NCBI GenBank assembly: GCA_025964055.1
Contig: JAOPZP010000503.1
Span: forward strand, 1 to 7,899
Direction: 5' to 3'
From: Conexibacter sp.
GTDB taxonomy: Bacteria > Actinomycetota > Thermoleophilia > Solirubrobacterales > Solirubrobacteraceae
DNA length: 7,899 nt
Positions 1 to 6,215 of the stretch are shown piece after piece. The stretch's first letter is position 1; the number at the start of each line of letters is the position of its first letter. A program made the translations under genes and the position numbers. The notes under the pieces were generated by a model. The model did not search any database and was not told the origin of the DNA. It saw only the letters and a list, made by a program, of their open reading frames with translations.

Positions 1-1632
1 GTCACGGCGTCGGCCGGCGGCCACGACCTCTCGCAGCGCCTCGCCAAGGTCGAGACGGCGATCTTCCGCAACAAGACGATCACGTTCGACTACTACACGA
101 TGGAGCGCGACACGGTCGGCGCGCGCAAGGTCGACCCGTACCACCTGCTCTTCCAGTCGGGCCAGTTCTACCTCCTGGGCCGCTCCCACGAGCGCGACGC
201 GATCCGCGTCTTCCGGCTCTCGCGCATCCGCGGCAAGGTCGCCTACGCGACCAAGGCCGAGCACGACTTCAAGCGCCCGACCGACTTCGACCCGCGCGGT
301 TACGCCACGCGCGCCGACTGGCAGTTCGGCGAGGCCGTCGGCGAGGCCGAGGTCTGGATCTCGGAGCGCATCGCCTGGCAGGTCGAGCGCCACTTCGGCC
401 GCTTCGGCTCCATCCGCGCCGCCGACGACGCCAGCGGCGACATGGTCTTCACCACCGAGTACGCCTCGGTGCGCCAGCTGGCGTCATGGGCGCTGCGGCT
501 CGGCGAGCACGTCCGGATCCTCGCGCCGGAGGAGCTCGTCCGCGAGGTCGCCGAGCGCGTCGAGCTGCTGCACGAGCGCCACGCCGGCGACGAGCTGGAG
601 CTGGCCGAGGCCGTCGCACCCTCCGAGGACGACGCGGTCGCCGAGACCGGCGGCGGCTCCAAGCGCGAGACCGCGATCCGCCCGGAGCGCTTCGCCCGGC
701 TGGTGACGCTGGCCAGCATCCTGATCGAGGCCGGCCGGGCCAACACGCGCCTGCAGTTCACCGAGGTCTGCGAGGCGCTGCAGGTCTCCGACGCCGAGCT
801 GCGCGAGGACGTCAACGTCCTCAACGTCGTGAACTTCGGCGGCGGCTCCTACGTCCTCTACGCCGAGATCCACGACGACGGGACGATCGAGGTCGATCCC
901 GAGCCGTACTCCGACAACTTCGCACGCCCGGCACGGCTGCTGCCGGTCGAGGCCAAGGCGCTCATCGCCGCGATCGACCTCATCGGCGACCACCTGCCCG
1001 AGGGCGCGCTGAACTCGGCGCGCGACAAGATCGTCGCCGCGCTGGGCGCCGACCCGATGGAGCAGGGGCTCCAGGTCGCCTCCGGCGCCGGGGACGACTC
1101 GAAGATCGCGCGCGTCGTCTCACGCGCGATCGCCGCGTCGCACCAGCTGCGGCTCGAGTACTACAAGGCCAACGAGGACGAGTTCTCCGAGCGCGTCGTC
1201 GAGCCCTACGCGCTCATCAACGGCCGCGAGGGCTGGTACGTCGCCTCCTACGACCCCGCCCGCGAGGCGGTCCGCCACTTCCGCCTGGACCGCGTCAAGA
1301 CCGCCGAGGTGCTCGAGACCTCGTTCACGCCGCGGCCCGAGGTCGACCCCGCCGCCGACGTCGTCGGCTGGCCGAGCACCGGCGTCGTCGAGGCCTCGCG
1401 CGTCGCGCGGGTCTGGATCTCGCCCGAGCGCGCCCGCTGGTCGCGGGAGCAGCGCAGCGTCGCGCAGGAGCTCGCCGACGGCTCGGTCATCGTCGAGCTG
1501 CCCTACAAGGGCACCGACTGGCTCGTGCGCGAGGTGCTCGCCGAGGCCGGCGACGCCGCGGTCCTCTCGCCGCCCGAGGCCCGCGAGGCCGTCCGCGGCG
1601 CCGTCGACCGCCTGCTGCTCGTCGTTCGCTGA
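1..1632 (+). CDS. pafBC: Fused PafB-PafC-like double WYL-domain transcription regulator (5' end missing)
   Basis: The reading frame is open from base 1 to the stop at 1630-1632, giving 543 visible residues. The first methionine codon (base 100) falls inside a WYL domain, so the true start lies left of the window. Order seen: WYL domain 1 (about residues 18-85, with FYLLG at 56-60 in place of WYL), a WCX-like region, an acidic linker (about 185-225), a winged-helix DNA-binding region (about 231-290), WYL domain 2 (about 375-440, with WYV at 412-414) and a C-terminal WCX region to the end. A first winged helix would be expected upstream. This order matches PafB joined to PafC. In mycobacteria PafB and PafC together activate the LexA-independent DNA-damage response, with WYL domains thought to sense a nucleic-acid ligand. 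The role here is inferred. Such genes often lie next to Pup-proteasome and tat genes, which may be just upstream. A generic WYL regulator is the alternative. Confidence 0.85.
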   Translation, partial: VTASAGGHDLSQRLAKVETAIFRNKTITFDYYTMERDTVGARKVDPYHLLFQSGQFYLLGRSHERDAIRVFRLSRIRGKVAYATKAEHDFKRPTDFDPRGYATRADWQFGEAVGEAEVWISERIAWQVERHFGRFGSIRAADDASGDMVFTTEYASVRQLASWALRLGEHVRILAPEELVREVAERVELLHERHAGDELELAEAVAPSEDDAVAETGGGSKRETAIRPERFARLVTLASILIEAGRANTRLQFTEVCEALQVSDAELREDVNVLNVVNFGGGSYVLYAEIHDDGTIEVDPEPYSDNFARPARLLPVEAKALIAAIDLIGDHLPEGALNSARDKIVAALGADPMEQGLQVASGAGDDSKIARVVSRAIAASHQLRLEYYKANEDEFSERVVEPYALINGREGWYVASYDPAREAVRHFRLDRVKTAEVLETSFTPRPEVDPAADVVGWPSTGVVEASRVARVWISPERARWSREQRSVAQELADGSVIVELPYKGTDWLVREVLAEAGDAAVLSPPEAREAVRGAVDRLLLVVR

Positions 1633-1657
1633 GGTCCGGCCAGGACCCTGCGGGCCC
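1633..1657 (+). terminator. Weak GC hairpin after pafBC stop
   Basis: Directly after the stop codon lie GGTCC (1633-1637) and its complement GGACC (1643-1647) with a 5-nt loop. An alternative fold pairs GGACCC (1643-1648) with GGGCCC (1652-1657) around a TGC loop, with one mismatch. No T-tract follows, so this is not a classical intrinsic terminator; high-GC actinobacteria often use such hairpins. Short GC-rich hairpins are common by chance here. Confidence 0.25.
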
Positions 1658-1665
1658 TCGGTCGT

Positions 1666-1671
1666 TAGCCT
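1666..1671 (+). promoter_or_regulatory. -10 box TAGCCT for the PPOX-rml operon
   Basis: TAGCCT fits the actinobacterial TAnnnT -10 consensus and ends 9 nt before the GTG at 1681, which puts the expected transcription start near 1678. The stretch between has no purine-rich ribosome site, so the message is probably leaderless or nearly so. No -35 element is recognisable. The same arrangement occurs at three other transcription-unit starts in this window, which strengthens the call. Confidence 0.5.
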
Positions 1672-1680
1672 CCGCGCCCC

Positions 1681-2157
1681 GTGAGCCGCCGTGACCAGAT
1701 CCAGATGGACGACGCCGAGGTTCTGTCGTTCCTCGACGAGGAGCGCATCGTGACCTGCGCCACCCTCGGGCCGCGCGGCTTCCCGCACCTGATGCCGCTC
1801 TGGTACGTCGTGAGAGGATCCCGCCCGCCCCGGCTCTGGGCCTGGACGTTCGCCAAGTCCCAGAAGGTCCGCAACCTCGAGCGCGACCCGCGCGCCACGC
1901 TGCAGGTCGAGGCCGGCCGTGACCAGTACCACCTGCTGCGCGGCGTGATGCTCGAGACCGAGGTCACCGTGCACCGCGACGTCGACGCCGTCACCGAGCT
2001 GGGGCTGGAGATCTTCCGCCGCTACGGCGGCGGCGGGGAGCTCACCGACGAGGTCGGCGCGATGGTGCGCCAGCAGGCCGCCAAGCGCGTCGGGCTGGAG
2101 TTCGCCGAGCTGAACCGCGCCACCTGGGACCACCGCAAGCTGGGGAACGTCTACTGA
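1681..2157 (+). CDS. PPOX-class (pyridoxamine 5'-phosphate oxidase fold) flavin/F420-dependent protein
   Basis: A 158-residue protein of the split-barrel PPOX family, a normal length for the short actinobacterial FDOR/Rv1155-like members. Recognisable parts are an N-terminal helix with FLDEERIVTCATLGPRGFPHLMPLWYVV (in the first third, written here in pieces: FLDEERIVTCATLG then PRGFPHLMPLWYV), the AKSQKVRNLERDPRATLQVE strand-helix block in the middle that typically contacts cofactor phosphate, and the family's typical C-terminus ending WDHRKLGNVY. Members bind FMN, F420 or haem and reduce varied small molecules; the cofactor and substrate cannot be read from this sequence. GTG 1681 is preferred over the in-frame ATG at 1705 because of the spacing from the TAGCCT box. 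Its stop overlaps the next start by one base (TGATG), so it heads the rml operon, although no known step of dTDP-sugar synthesis needs it. Confidence 0.85.
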   Translation: MSRRDQIQMDDAEVLSFLDEERIVTCATLGPRGFPHLMPLWYVVRGSRPPRLWAWTFAKSQKVRNLERDPRATLQVEAGRDQYHLLRGVMLETEVTVHRDVDAVTELGLEIFRRYGGGGELTDEVGAMVRQQAAKRVGLEFAELNRATWDHRKLGNVY

Positions 2158-3230
2158 TGAAGCCGCTCAAGGGCCTGATCCTCTCCGGAGGCAAGGGCAC
2201 GCGCCTGCGCCCGATCACCCACACGAGCGCCAAGCAGCTCGTGCCGGTGGCCAACCGCCCGGTGCTGTTCTACGGCATCGACGCGATGGCCCGGGCCGGG
2301 ATCGACGAGATCGGCATCATCATCGCGCCGGAGACCGGTGAGGAGATCAAGGAGGTCGCGGGGGACGGCTCGGCCTTCGGCGTCAAGATCACCTACATCC
2401 TGCAGGACGAGCCCGCCGGGCTGGCGCACGCGGTCCTGACCGCCGAGCCCTTCCTGGGCGACTCGCCGTTCGTGATGTACCTGGGCGACAACCTGCTGCA
2501 GGGCGGCATCGATGACCTCGTCACGGCGTTCCGCGCCAACGAGCCCGATGCGCTGATCCTCCTGACGCCGGTGCCCGACCCCGAGCACTTCGGCGTCGCC
2601 GAGCTCGACGGCGACCGCGTCGTGGCGCTGGCCGAGAAGCCGCCCGAGCCGAGGACCAACCTCGCGCTGGTCGGCGTCTACATGTTCATGCCGTTGATCC
2701 ACGAGGCCGCGCGCGCCATCGCGCCATCGCCCCGCGGCGAGCTGGAGATCACCGACGCGATCCAGCACCTGGTCGACACCGGCCGCCGCGTCGAGCCGCA
2801 CATCGTCCAGGGCTGGTGGAAGGACACCGGCCGCCTGGACGACATGCTGGAGGCCAACCGGCTGATCCTCGATCGCCTCGAGCACCGCGTCGACGGCGAG
2901 CTCGTCGAGTCCCAGGTCGAGGGCCGCGTCGTCGTCGAGGCCGGCGCCACGCTGACCCGCGCGACCGTGCGCGGACCGGCGATCATCGGCGCCGGCGCGC
3001 GGCTGACCGATTGCTACATCGGCCCGTACACCGCGATCGGCGAGAACTGCCTGGTGCAGGGCGCCGAGGTCGAGCACTCGATCCTGCTGGCGGGCTCGGA
3101 GGTCTGCGACCTCGACGGACGCATGGAGTCCTCGCTGCTGGGCCGCAACGTCAAGATCGCCCGCAGCGACCGCCAGCCGCGCGCGTACCGGTTCATGGTC
3201 GGCGACAACTCGGAGATCACGATCCTGTGA
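2157..3230 (+). CDS. rmlA: Glucose-1-phosphate thymidylyltransferase, RmlA long form with C-terminal left-handed beta-helix
   Basis: A 357-residue nucleotidyltransferase that makes dTDP-glucose from dTTP and glucose 1-phosphate. Visible signatures: the nucleotide-binding loop GGKGTRLRP (11-19), K26 in SAKQLVPVANRP, the metal-binding GD at 110-111, EKP (160-162), GVY (173-175), ELEITD (195-200) and WWKDTG (220-225). From about residue 240 hydrophobic hexapeptide-like repeats (VVVEAGATLTRATV, then PAIIGAGARLTDCYIG) indicate a left-handed beta-helix tail. This tail and the length separate it from the short ~290-residue RmlA and match the rmlA_long group, which includes StrD-like enzymes of deoxysugar pathways. 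The start is ATG 2157, overlapping the previous stop by one base, with GGGGA at 2142-2146 as ribosome site. Uridylyl- or another sugar-1-phosphate specificity is possible, but the rmlD and rmlB neighbours favour dTDP-glucose. Confidence 0.93.
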   Translation: MKPLKGLILSGGKGTRLRPITHTSAKQLVPVANRPVLFYGIDAMARAGIDEIGIIIAPETGEEIKEVAGDGSAFGVKITYILQDEPAGLAHAVLTAEPFLGDSPFVMYLGDNLLQGGIDDLVTAFRANEPDALILLTPVPDPEHFGVAELDGDRVVALAEKPPEPRTNLALVGVYMFMPLIHEAARAIAPSPRGELEITDAIQHLVDTGRRVEPHIVQGWWKDTGRLDDMLEANRLILDRLEHRVDGELVESQVEGRVVVEAGATLTRATVRGPAIIGAGARLTDCYIGPYTAIGENCLVQGAEVEHSILLAGSEVCDLDGRMESSLLGRNVKIARSDRQPRAYRFMVGDNSEITIL

Positions 3231-4069
3231 GGGTGCTGGTCACCGGCGCCGCCGGCATGCTCGGCCACCGCGTGGTCGCCGACGCCCGGGCGCGCGGGTG
3301 GGACGCCGTCGGCATCGACCTCGCCGAGGCCGACCTCACCGACCCGGCCGCGGCGCAGGACGTCGTCGAGGAGCATGCGCCCGACGCGGTCGTGCACTGC
3401 GCGGCCTTCACCGACGTCGACGGCGCCGAGGAGCACGAGGCGCGCGCGCTGGCCGTCAACGCCGACGCGTCGGCCAACATCGCGGCCGCGGCGGCGATGA
3501 TGGGCGCGCGCATCGTGGCGGTCTCCACCGACTACGTCTTCGACGGCACGCTGACCGGACGCCCGTACGTCGAGTCCGACGCGACCGCGCCGCTCGGCGC
3601 CTATGGGCGCACCAAGCTCGCCGGCGAGGAGGCGATCGCCGGGCACAACCCCGACTACGCCATCGCCCGCACCGCCTGGCTGTTCGGCCTCGGCGGCAAG
3701 AGCTTCCCCGACACGATGTTGAAGGCCGCCGCGACCCGCGACGAGGTCGCGGTCGTCACCGACCAGACCGGCTCGCCGACGTGGACCGGGCACCTGTCGC
3801 CCGCGCTGCTCGACCTCGCGGCGGTCACGGCGACCGGCGTCTTCCACACGGCGGGCGGCGGGCAGTGCACCTGGCACGAGCTGACCGTCGAGCTGTACCG
3901 GGCGGCGGGCCTGGCCACGCGCATCCGCGAGACCACGGCCGCGGAGTTCGCGCGGCCCGCCGCGCGGCCGGCGTGGAGCGTGCTGGCGACCGAGCGCGAC
4001 GAGACGCCGCGGCTGCCGCCGTGGCAGGACGGCGTCGCGGCGTATCTGCGAGAGAGGAACGCGACATGA
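3227..4069 (+). CDS. rmlD: dTDP-4-dehydrorhamnose reductase
   Basis: A 280-residue short-chain dehydrogenase (extended type) that reduces the 4-keto group of dTDP-4-dehydro-6-deoxy-L-mannose with NAD(P)H, the last step of dTDP-L-rhamnose synthesis. Seen: the Rossmann glycine motif GAAGMLG (7-13), AAFTDVDGAE with the N-terminal substrate region, STDYVFDG (100-107, catalytic Thr101), and the catalytic Tyr126/Lys130 pair in YGRTK. GSPTW and HTAGGG segments typical of RmlD follow. The length is slightly below the usual ~290-300. Start GTG 3227 gives a 4-base GTGA overlap with rmlA and leaves GGAG at 3212-3215 as a ribosome site; it is the only start that begins at the Rossmann strand. No rmlC lies next to it, so a related dTDP-6-deoxysugar 4-reductase cannot be excluded. 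Confidence 0.92.
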   Translation: MRVLVTGAAGMLGHRVVADARARGWDAVGIDLAEADLTDPAAAQDVVEEHAPDAVVHCAAFTDVDGAEEHEARALAVNADASANIAAAAAMMGARIVAVSTDYVFDGTLTGRPYVESDATAPLGAYGRTKLAGEEAIAGHNPDYAIARTAWLFGLGGKSFPDTMLKAAATRDEVAVVTDQTGSPTWTGHLSPALLDLAAVTATGVFHTAGGGQCTWHELTVELYRAAGLATRIRETTAAEFARPAARPAWSVLATERDETPRLPPWQDGVAAYLRERNAT

Positions 4070-5064
4070 GGCTGCTGATCTGTGGAGGAGCCGGGTTCAT
4101 CGGCTCGAACTTCGCGCGTCAGCGCGTCAACGATCACGGCGACGAGGTCGTGGTCCTCGACAAGCTGACCTACGCCGGGCGGCCGGAGAACCTCGCCGAC
4201 CTCGGCGCCGCCGCGACGCTGGTCCACGGCGCGATCGAGGACCCGGCCAAGGTCGCCGAGGCCATCGGCGAGGGCGTCGACGCGATCGTCAACTTCGCCG
4301 CCGAGACCCACGTCGACCGCTCCATCAGCGGCCCCGACGCGTTCGTCGAGACCAACGTCCGCGGCTCGCTCGTGCTGCTGGAGGCCGCGCGCACCAGCGG
4401 CGTGGCACGGTACGTCCAGATCTCCACCGACGAGGTGTACGGGTCGATCGCGGAGGGCTCGTTCACCGAGGAGTCGCCGATCGTCCCCAGCTCGCCCTAC
4501 AGCGCGAGCAAGGCCGGCGGCGACCTGCTCGTCCAGAGCTACTTCCACACCTACCGCCTGGAGACCGTGATCTGCCGCGGCTCCAACAACTACGGGCCGT
4601 ACCAGTACCCGGAGAAGCTGATCCCGTTGATGGTGCTCAACGCGCTCCACGGCGACAAGCTGCCGGTCTACGGCGACGGGCTCAACGTCCGCAACTGGCT
4701 GTTCGTGGAGGACTTCGGCCGCGGCATCAGCCACGTCCTGGCCCACGGCGCGCCGGGCGAGGTCTACAACGTGGGCGGCCCGTCGGAGTCCACCAACATC
4801 GAGGTCGTGCGCGAGATCCTCGCCCAGACGGGCAACGGCGAGTCGCTGATCGACTACATCACCGACCGCCCCGGCCACGACCGCCGCTACAGCCTCGGCT
4901 CCGAGAAGGTCCGCGCGCTGGGCTGGGAGGCCCAGGTCGGCTTCGAGGACGGCCTCAAGCGCACCATCGACTGGTACCGCGACAACGCGGCCTGGTGGGA
5001 GCCGATCCGCTCCGGCGAGTTCCGCGAGTACTACGAGAAGCACTACGGGCGCGCGCTCGGCTGA
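4066..5064 (+). CDS. rmlB: dTDP-glucose 4,6-dehydratase
   Basis: A 332-residue extended SDR enzyme that converts dTDP-glucose into dTDP-4-dehydro-6-deoxy-glucose using tightly bound NAD+. Seen: GGAGFIGS (7-14), the family signature AAETHVDRSI, STDEVYG (120-126, with the catalytic Thr121-Asp122-Glu123 set), YSASK (145-149, catalytic Tyr and Lys), then RGSNNYGPYQYPEKLIPL, which binds substrate and is diagnostic for RmlB, and RNWLFVEDF. The C-terminus DWYRDNAAWW is also typical. The length is normal. ATG 4066 overlaps the rmlD stop by ATGA and has a clear ribosome site, AGAGG at 4053-4057. It works between the products of the two genes upstream: RmlA makes its substrate and RmlD acts later. It is the last gene of the operon. 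Confidence 0.96.
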   Translation: MRLLICGGAGFIGSNFARQRVNDHGDEVVVLDKLTYAGRPENLADLGAAATLVHGAIEDPAKVAEAIGEGVDAIVNFAAETHVDRSISGPDAFVETNVRGSLVLLEAARTSGVARYVQISTDEVYGSIAEGSFTEESPIVPSSPYSASKAGGDLLVQSYFHTYRLETVICRGSNNYGPYQYPEKLIPLMVLNALHGDKLPVYGDGLNVRNWLFVEDFGRGISHVLAHGAPGEVYNVGGPSESTNIEVVREILAQTGNGESLIDYITDRPGHDRRYSLGSEKVRALGWEAQVGFEDGLKRTIDWYRDNAAWWEPIRSGEFREYYEKHYGRALG

Positions 5065-5071
5065 GCCGAGC
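5055..5071. terminator. Perfect 7-bp hairpin enclosing the rmlB stop codon; candidate bidirectional terminator
   Basis: GCTCGGC (5055-5061) and GCCGAGC (5065-5071) are exact reverse complements, and the 3-nt loop is exactly the TGA stop codon of rmlB. It lies at the meeting point of rmlB and the convergent lipoprotein gene, where a terminator working in both directions would be expected. There is no T-tract on either side, so it would be a non-classical actinobacterial-type terminator. Chance occurrence in GC-rich DNA is possible. Confidence 0.45.
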
Positions 5072-5088
5072 TGCGCCGCCCGCCGACA

Positions 5089-5526
5089 CTAGGCCTTCGG
5101 CGCCGCCCCGAGCGTGGCGATCTTCCACGCGCTCTGGTCGCGCACGAGCGTCAGCGTCTCGGTGCGGTCCTGGCTGCCGCCGCCGACCGACTGCACGGTC
5201 GCGGTCGCCCGGTCGCCGTTGACCGTGACCTTCTTGACGGTCAGCTCGAACGCGTCGGCGTCGGCGATGGTGTCCTTGAGCGCCTTGTCGCAGGGCCGCT
5301 TCGACGACGACTGGATCTTGGCCACGAGGTCCTTGGCCAGCAGCTCGGAGCAGATCTTGGCGGCGTCGCCCTTGCGGGCGAACGACTGCAGATCCTCCAC
5401 CGTCTGCGCGACGTCCTTCTGGTCGCCCTGGAAGGAGCCGGCGGAGTCCTTGGCGGCCTGCCCGCAGGCGCCGAGCGCGAACGGGAGCGCAAGGAGCAGC
5501 GCGACGAGACGGGTGGGTGCGGCCAT
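5089..5526 (-). CDS. Putative secreted lipoprotein, NTF2-like/DUF4878-type
   Basis: A 145-residue protein with a short positive N-terminus (Arg6), a hydrophobic stretch (7-18) and a lipobox LGAC at 18-21, so Cys21 is probably lipid-modified after signal peptidase II cleavage, anchoring the protein outside the membrane. The mature part starts with a polar spacer, then a helical region (36-90) and a strand-rich C-terminal half ending in a W-K-I-A-T-L strand. This pattern resembles NTF2-like small lipoproteins (DUF4878/SnoaL-like cone fold). Two other cysteines, Cys59 and Cys79, lie in the helical part and could form a disulfide outside the cell. Function is unknown: such domains bind small ligands or partner proteins. 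ATG 5526 is supported by the -10 box 8 nt upstream and gives a correct signal peptide. It is divergent from tetR and may be controlled by it. Confidence 0.82.
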   Translation of the reverse strand: MAAPTRLVALLLALPFALGACGQAAKDSAGSFQGDQKDVAQTVEDLQSFARKGDAAKICSELLAKDLVAKIQSSSKRPCDKALKDTIADADAFELTVKKVTVNGDRATATVQSVGGGSQDRTETLTLVRDQSAWKIATLGAAPKA

Positions 5527-5534
5527 CGCGTTGG

Positions 5535-5540
5535 AGCCTA
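5535..5540 (-). promoter_or_regulatory. -10 box TAGGCT for the lipoprotein gene
   Basis: Read on the minus strand this is TAGGCT, ending 8 nt before the ATG at 5526. The expected transcription start is about 5528, so the leader would be 0-2 nt. No ribosome site is present in the gap, in line with a leaderless message. It is only 2 bp from the tetR -10 box on the other strand. Confidence 0.5.
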
Positions 5541-5542
5541 TC

Positions 5543-5548
5543 TAGGAT
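5543..5548 (+). promoter_or_regulatory. -10 box TAGGAT for tetR-udg
   Basis: TAGGAT fits TAnnnT and ends 10 nt before ATG 5559, giving an expected transcription start near 5555 and a leader of about 4 nt. This argues for ATG 5559 and against the in-frame ATG 5547, which lies inside the box, and GTG 5517, which lies inside the opposite gene. No -35 element is recognisable. Confidence 0.45.
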
Positions 5549-5558
5549 GGCTCTCCGC

Positions 5559-6215
5559 ATGGCCGACTCAGACGCCCCACGCATCCCCGCCCCCACCGTC
5601 GTCCCGCGCGGCCGCCACGCGCCGCCGCTCGAGGTCCGGCTCACCGTCCAGCGCCGTCGCCTGTTCGAGGCCGCCGCCACCGTGTTCGCCCGGCTCGGCT
5701 TCGCCGAGGCCACCGCCGAGGCCATCTCGCGCGAGGCCGGCATGTCGAAGGCGACGTTCTACGAGCACTTCGCCAACAAGGAGGAGGCGATCCTCGCGCT
5801 GTTCGACGAGGCCGCAACCGAGGTGATGCGCCAGATGGCCGTCGCGGCGCAGACCGACGCCGGCGACTACCCCGAGCACCTCGCTCAGGGGACGCGCGCC
5901 TTCCTGCACACGCTGGCCGAGTGGCCCGACGCCGCCCAGACGCTCCTGGTGGAGATCATCGGCGCCGGCCCGCGGGCGACCGAGCGCCGCGACGCGATCC
6001 TCGACGCCTTCGCCGAGACGATCTACGTCGACAACGAGAAGGTCGCCCCGCGCTACGGCGCCCCGCGCTTCGCCTCGCGCGACGACGCGTTCGCCTGCGT
6101 CGGCGCGATCGTCGAGCTCGCCTCGCGCCAGCTGCGCACCGGGAAGCCGGGCGACATCCGGGAGCTGGAGCCGATCATCGAGCGGCTGATGCTCGGGATC
6201 CTCCGGCAGACATGA
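5559..6215 (+). CDS. TetR/AcrR-family transcription regulator
   Basis: A 218-residue protein with a TetR-type helix-turn-helix in the N-terminal part. After a Pro/Arg-rich lead of about 28 residues come the first helix (RRRLFEAAATVFARLGF, 32-48) and the DNA-binding helices with TAEAISREAGMSKATFYEHF (52-71), followed by the usual NKEEAI. The C-terminal helical domain (about 80-218) is the ligand-binding and dimer part and does not reveal the ligand. It probably represses its own gene and the divergent lipoprotein gene from the shared 32-bp promoter gap; this is inferred from arrangement. Its stop overlaps the next start by ATGA, so the uracil-DNA glycosylase is co-transcribed and probably translationally coupled. 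GTG 5517 and ATG 5547 are possible but less likely starts. Confidence 0.92.
   Translation: MADSDAPRIPAPTVVPRGRHAPPLEVRLTVQRRRLFEAAATVFARLGFAEATAEAISREAGMSKATFYEHFANKEEAILALFDEAATEVMRQMAVAAQTDAGDYPEHLAQGTRAFLHTLAEWPDAAQTLLVEIIGAGPRATERRDAILDAFAETIYVDNEKVAPRYGAPRFASRDDAFACVGAIVELASRQLRTGKPGDIRELEPIIERLMLGILRQT

Larger units (their letters stand above)
5534..5553. promoter_or_regulatory. Candidate TetR operator over both divergent promoters
   Basis: GAGCC (5534-5538) and GGCTC (5549-5553) form a perfect inverted repeat with a 10-bp spacer, 20 bp overall, a size usual for TetR-family operators. It covers both predicted -10 boxes of the 32-bp gap between the lipoprotein and tetR genes. Binding there would block both transcripts. 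Short arms mean chance is possible; the position is the main argument. Confidence 0.35.

Noticed and set aside
486..1694. Long plus-strand Arg/Ala-rich open frame overlapping pafBC
   Set aside because: It is an out-of-frame shadow of a GC-rich gene: low-complexity Arg/Ala/Gly content, no domain, and the real frame has clear WYL motifs.
1120..5043. Several long minus-strand open frames (about 1120-2133, 2151-3077, 3014-3877, 3655-5043)
   Set aside because: They lie opposite well-supported rml, PPOX and pafBC genes, have Asp/Val/Arg/Gly-rich composition typical of antisense frames in GC-rich DNA, and carry no recognisable motif.
5517..5558. Longer TetR start at GTG 5517 or ATG 5547
   Set aside because: GTG 5517 lies inside the opposite lipoprotein gene and upstream of the -10 box; ATG 5547 is inside the box. 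Neither has a ribosome site.
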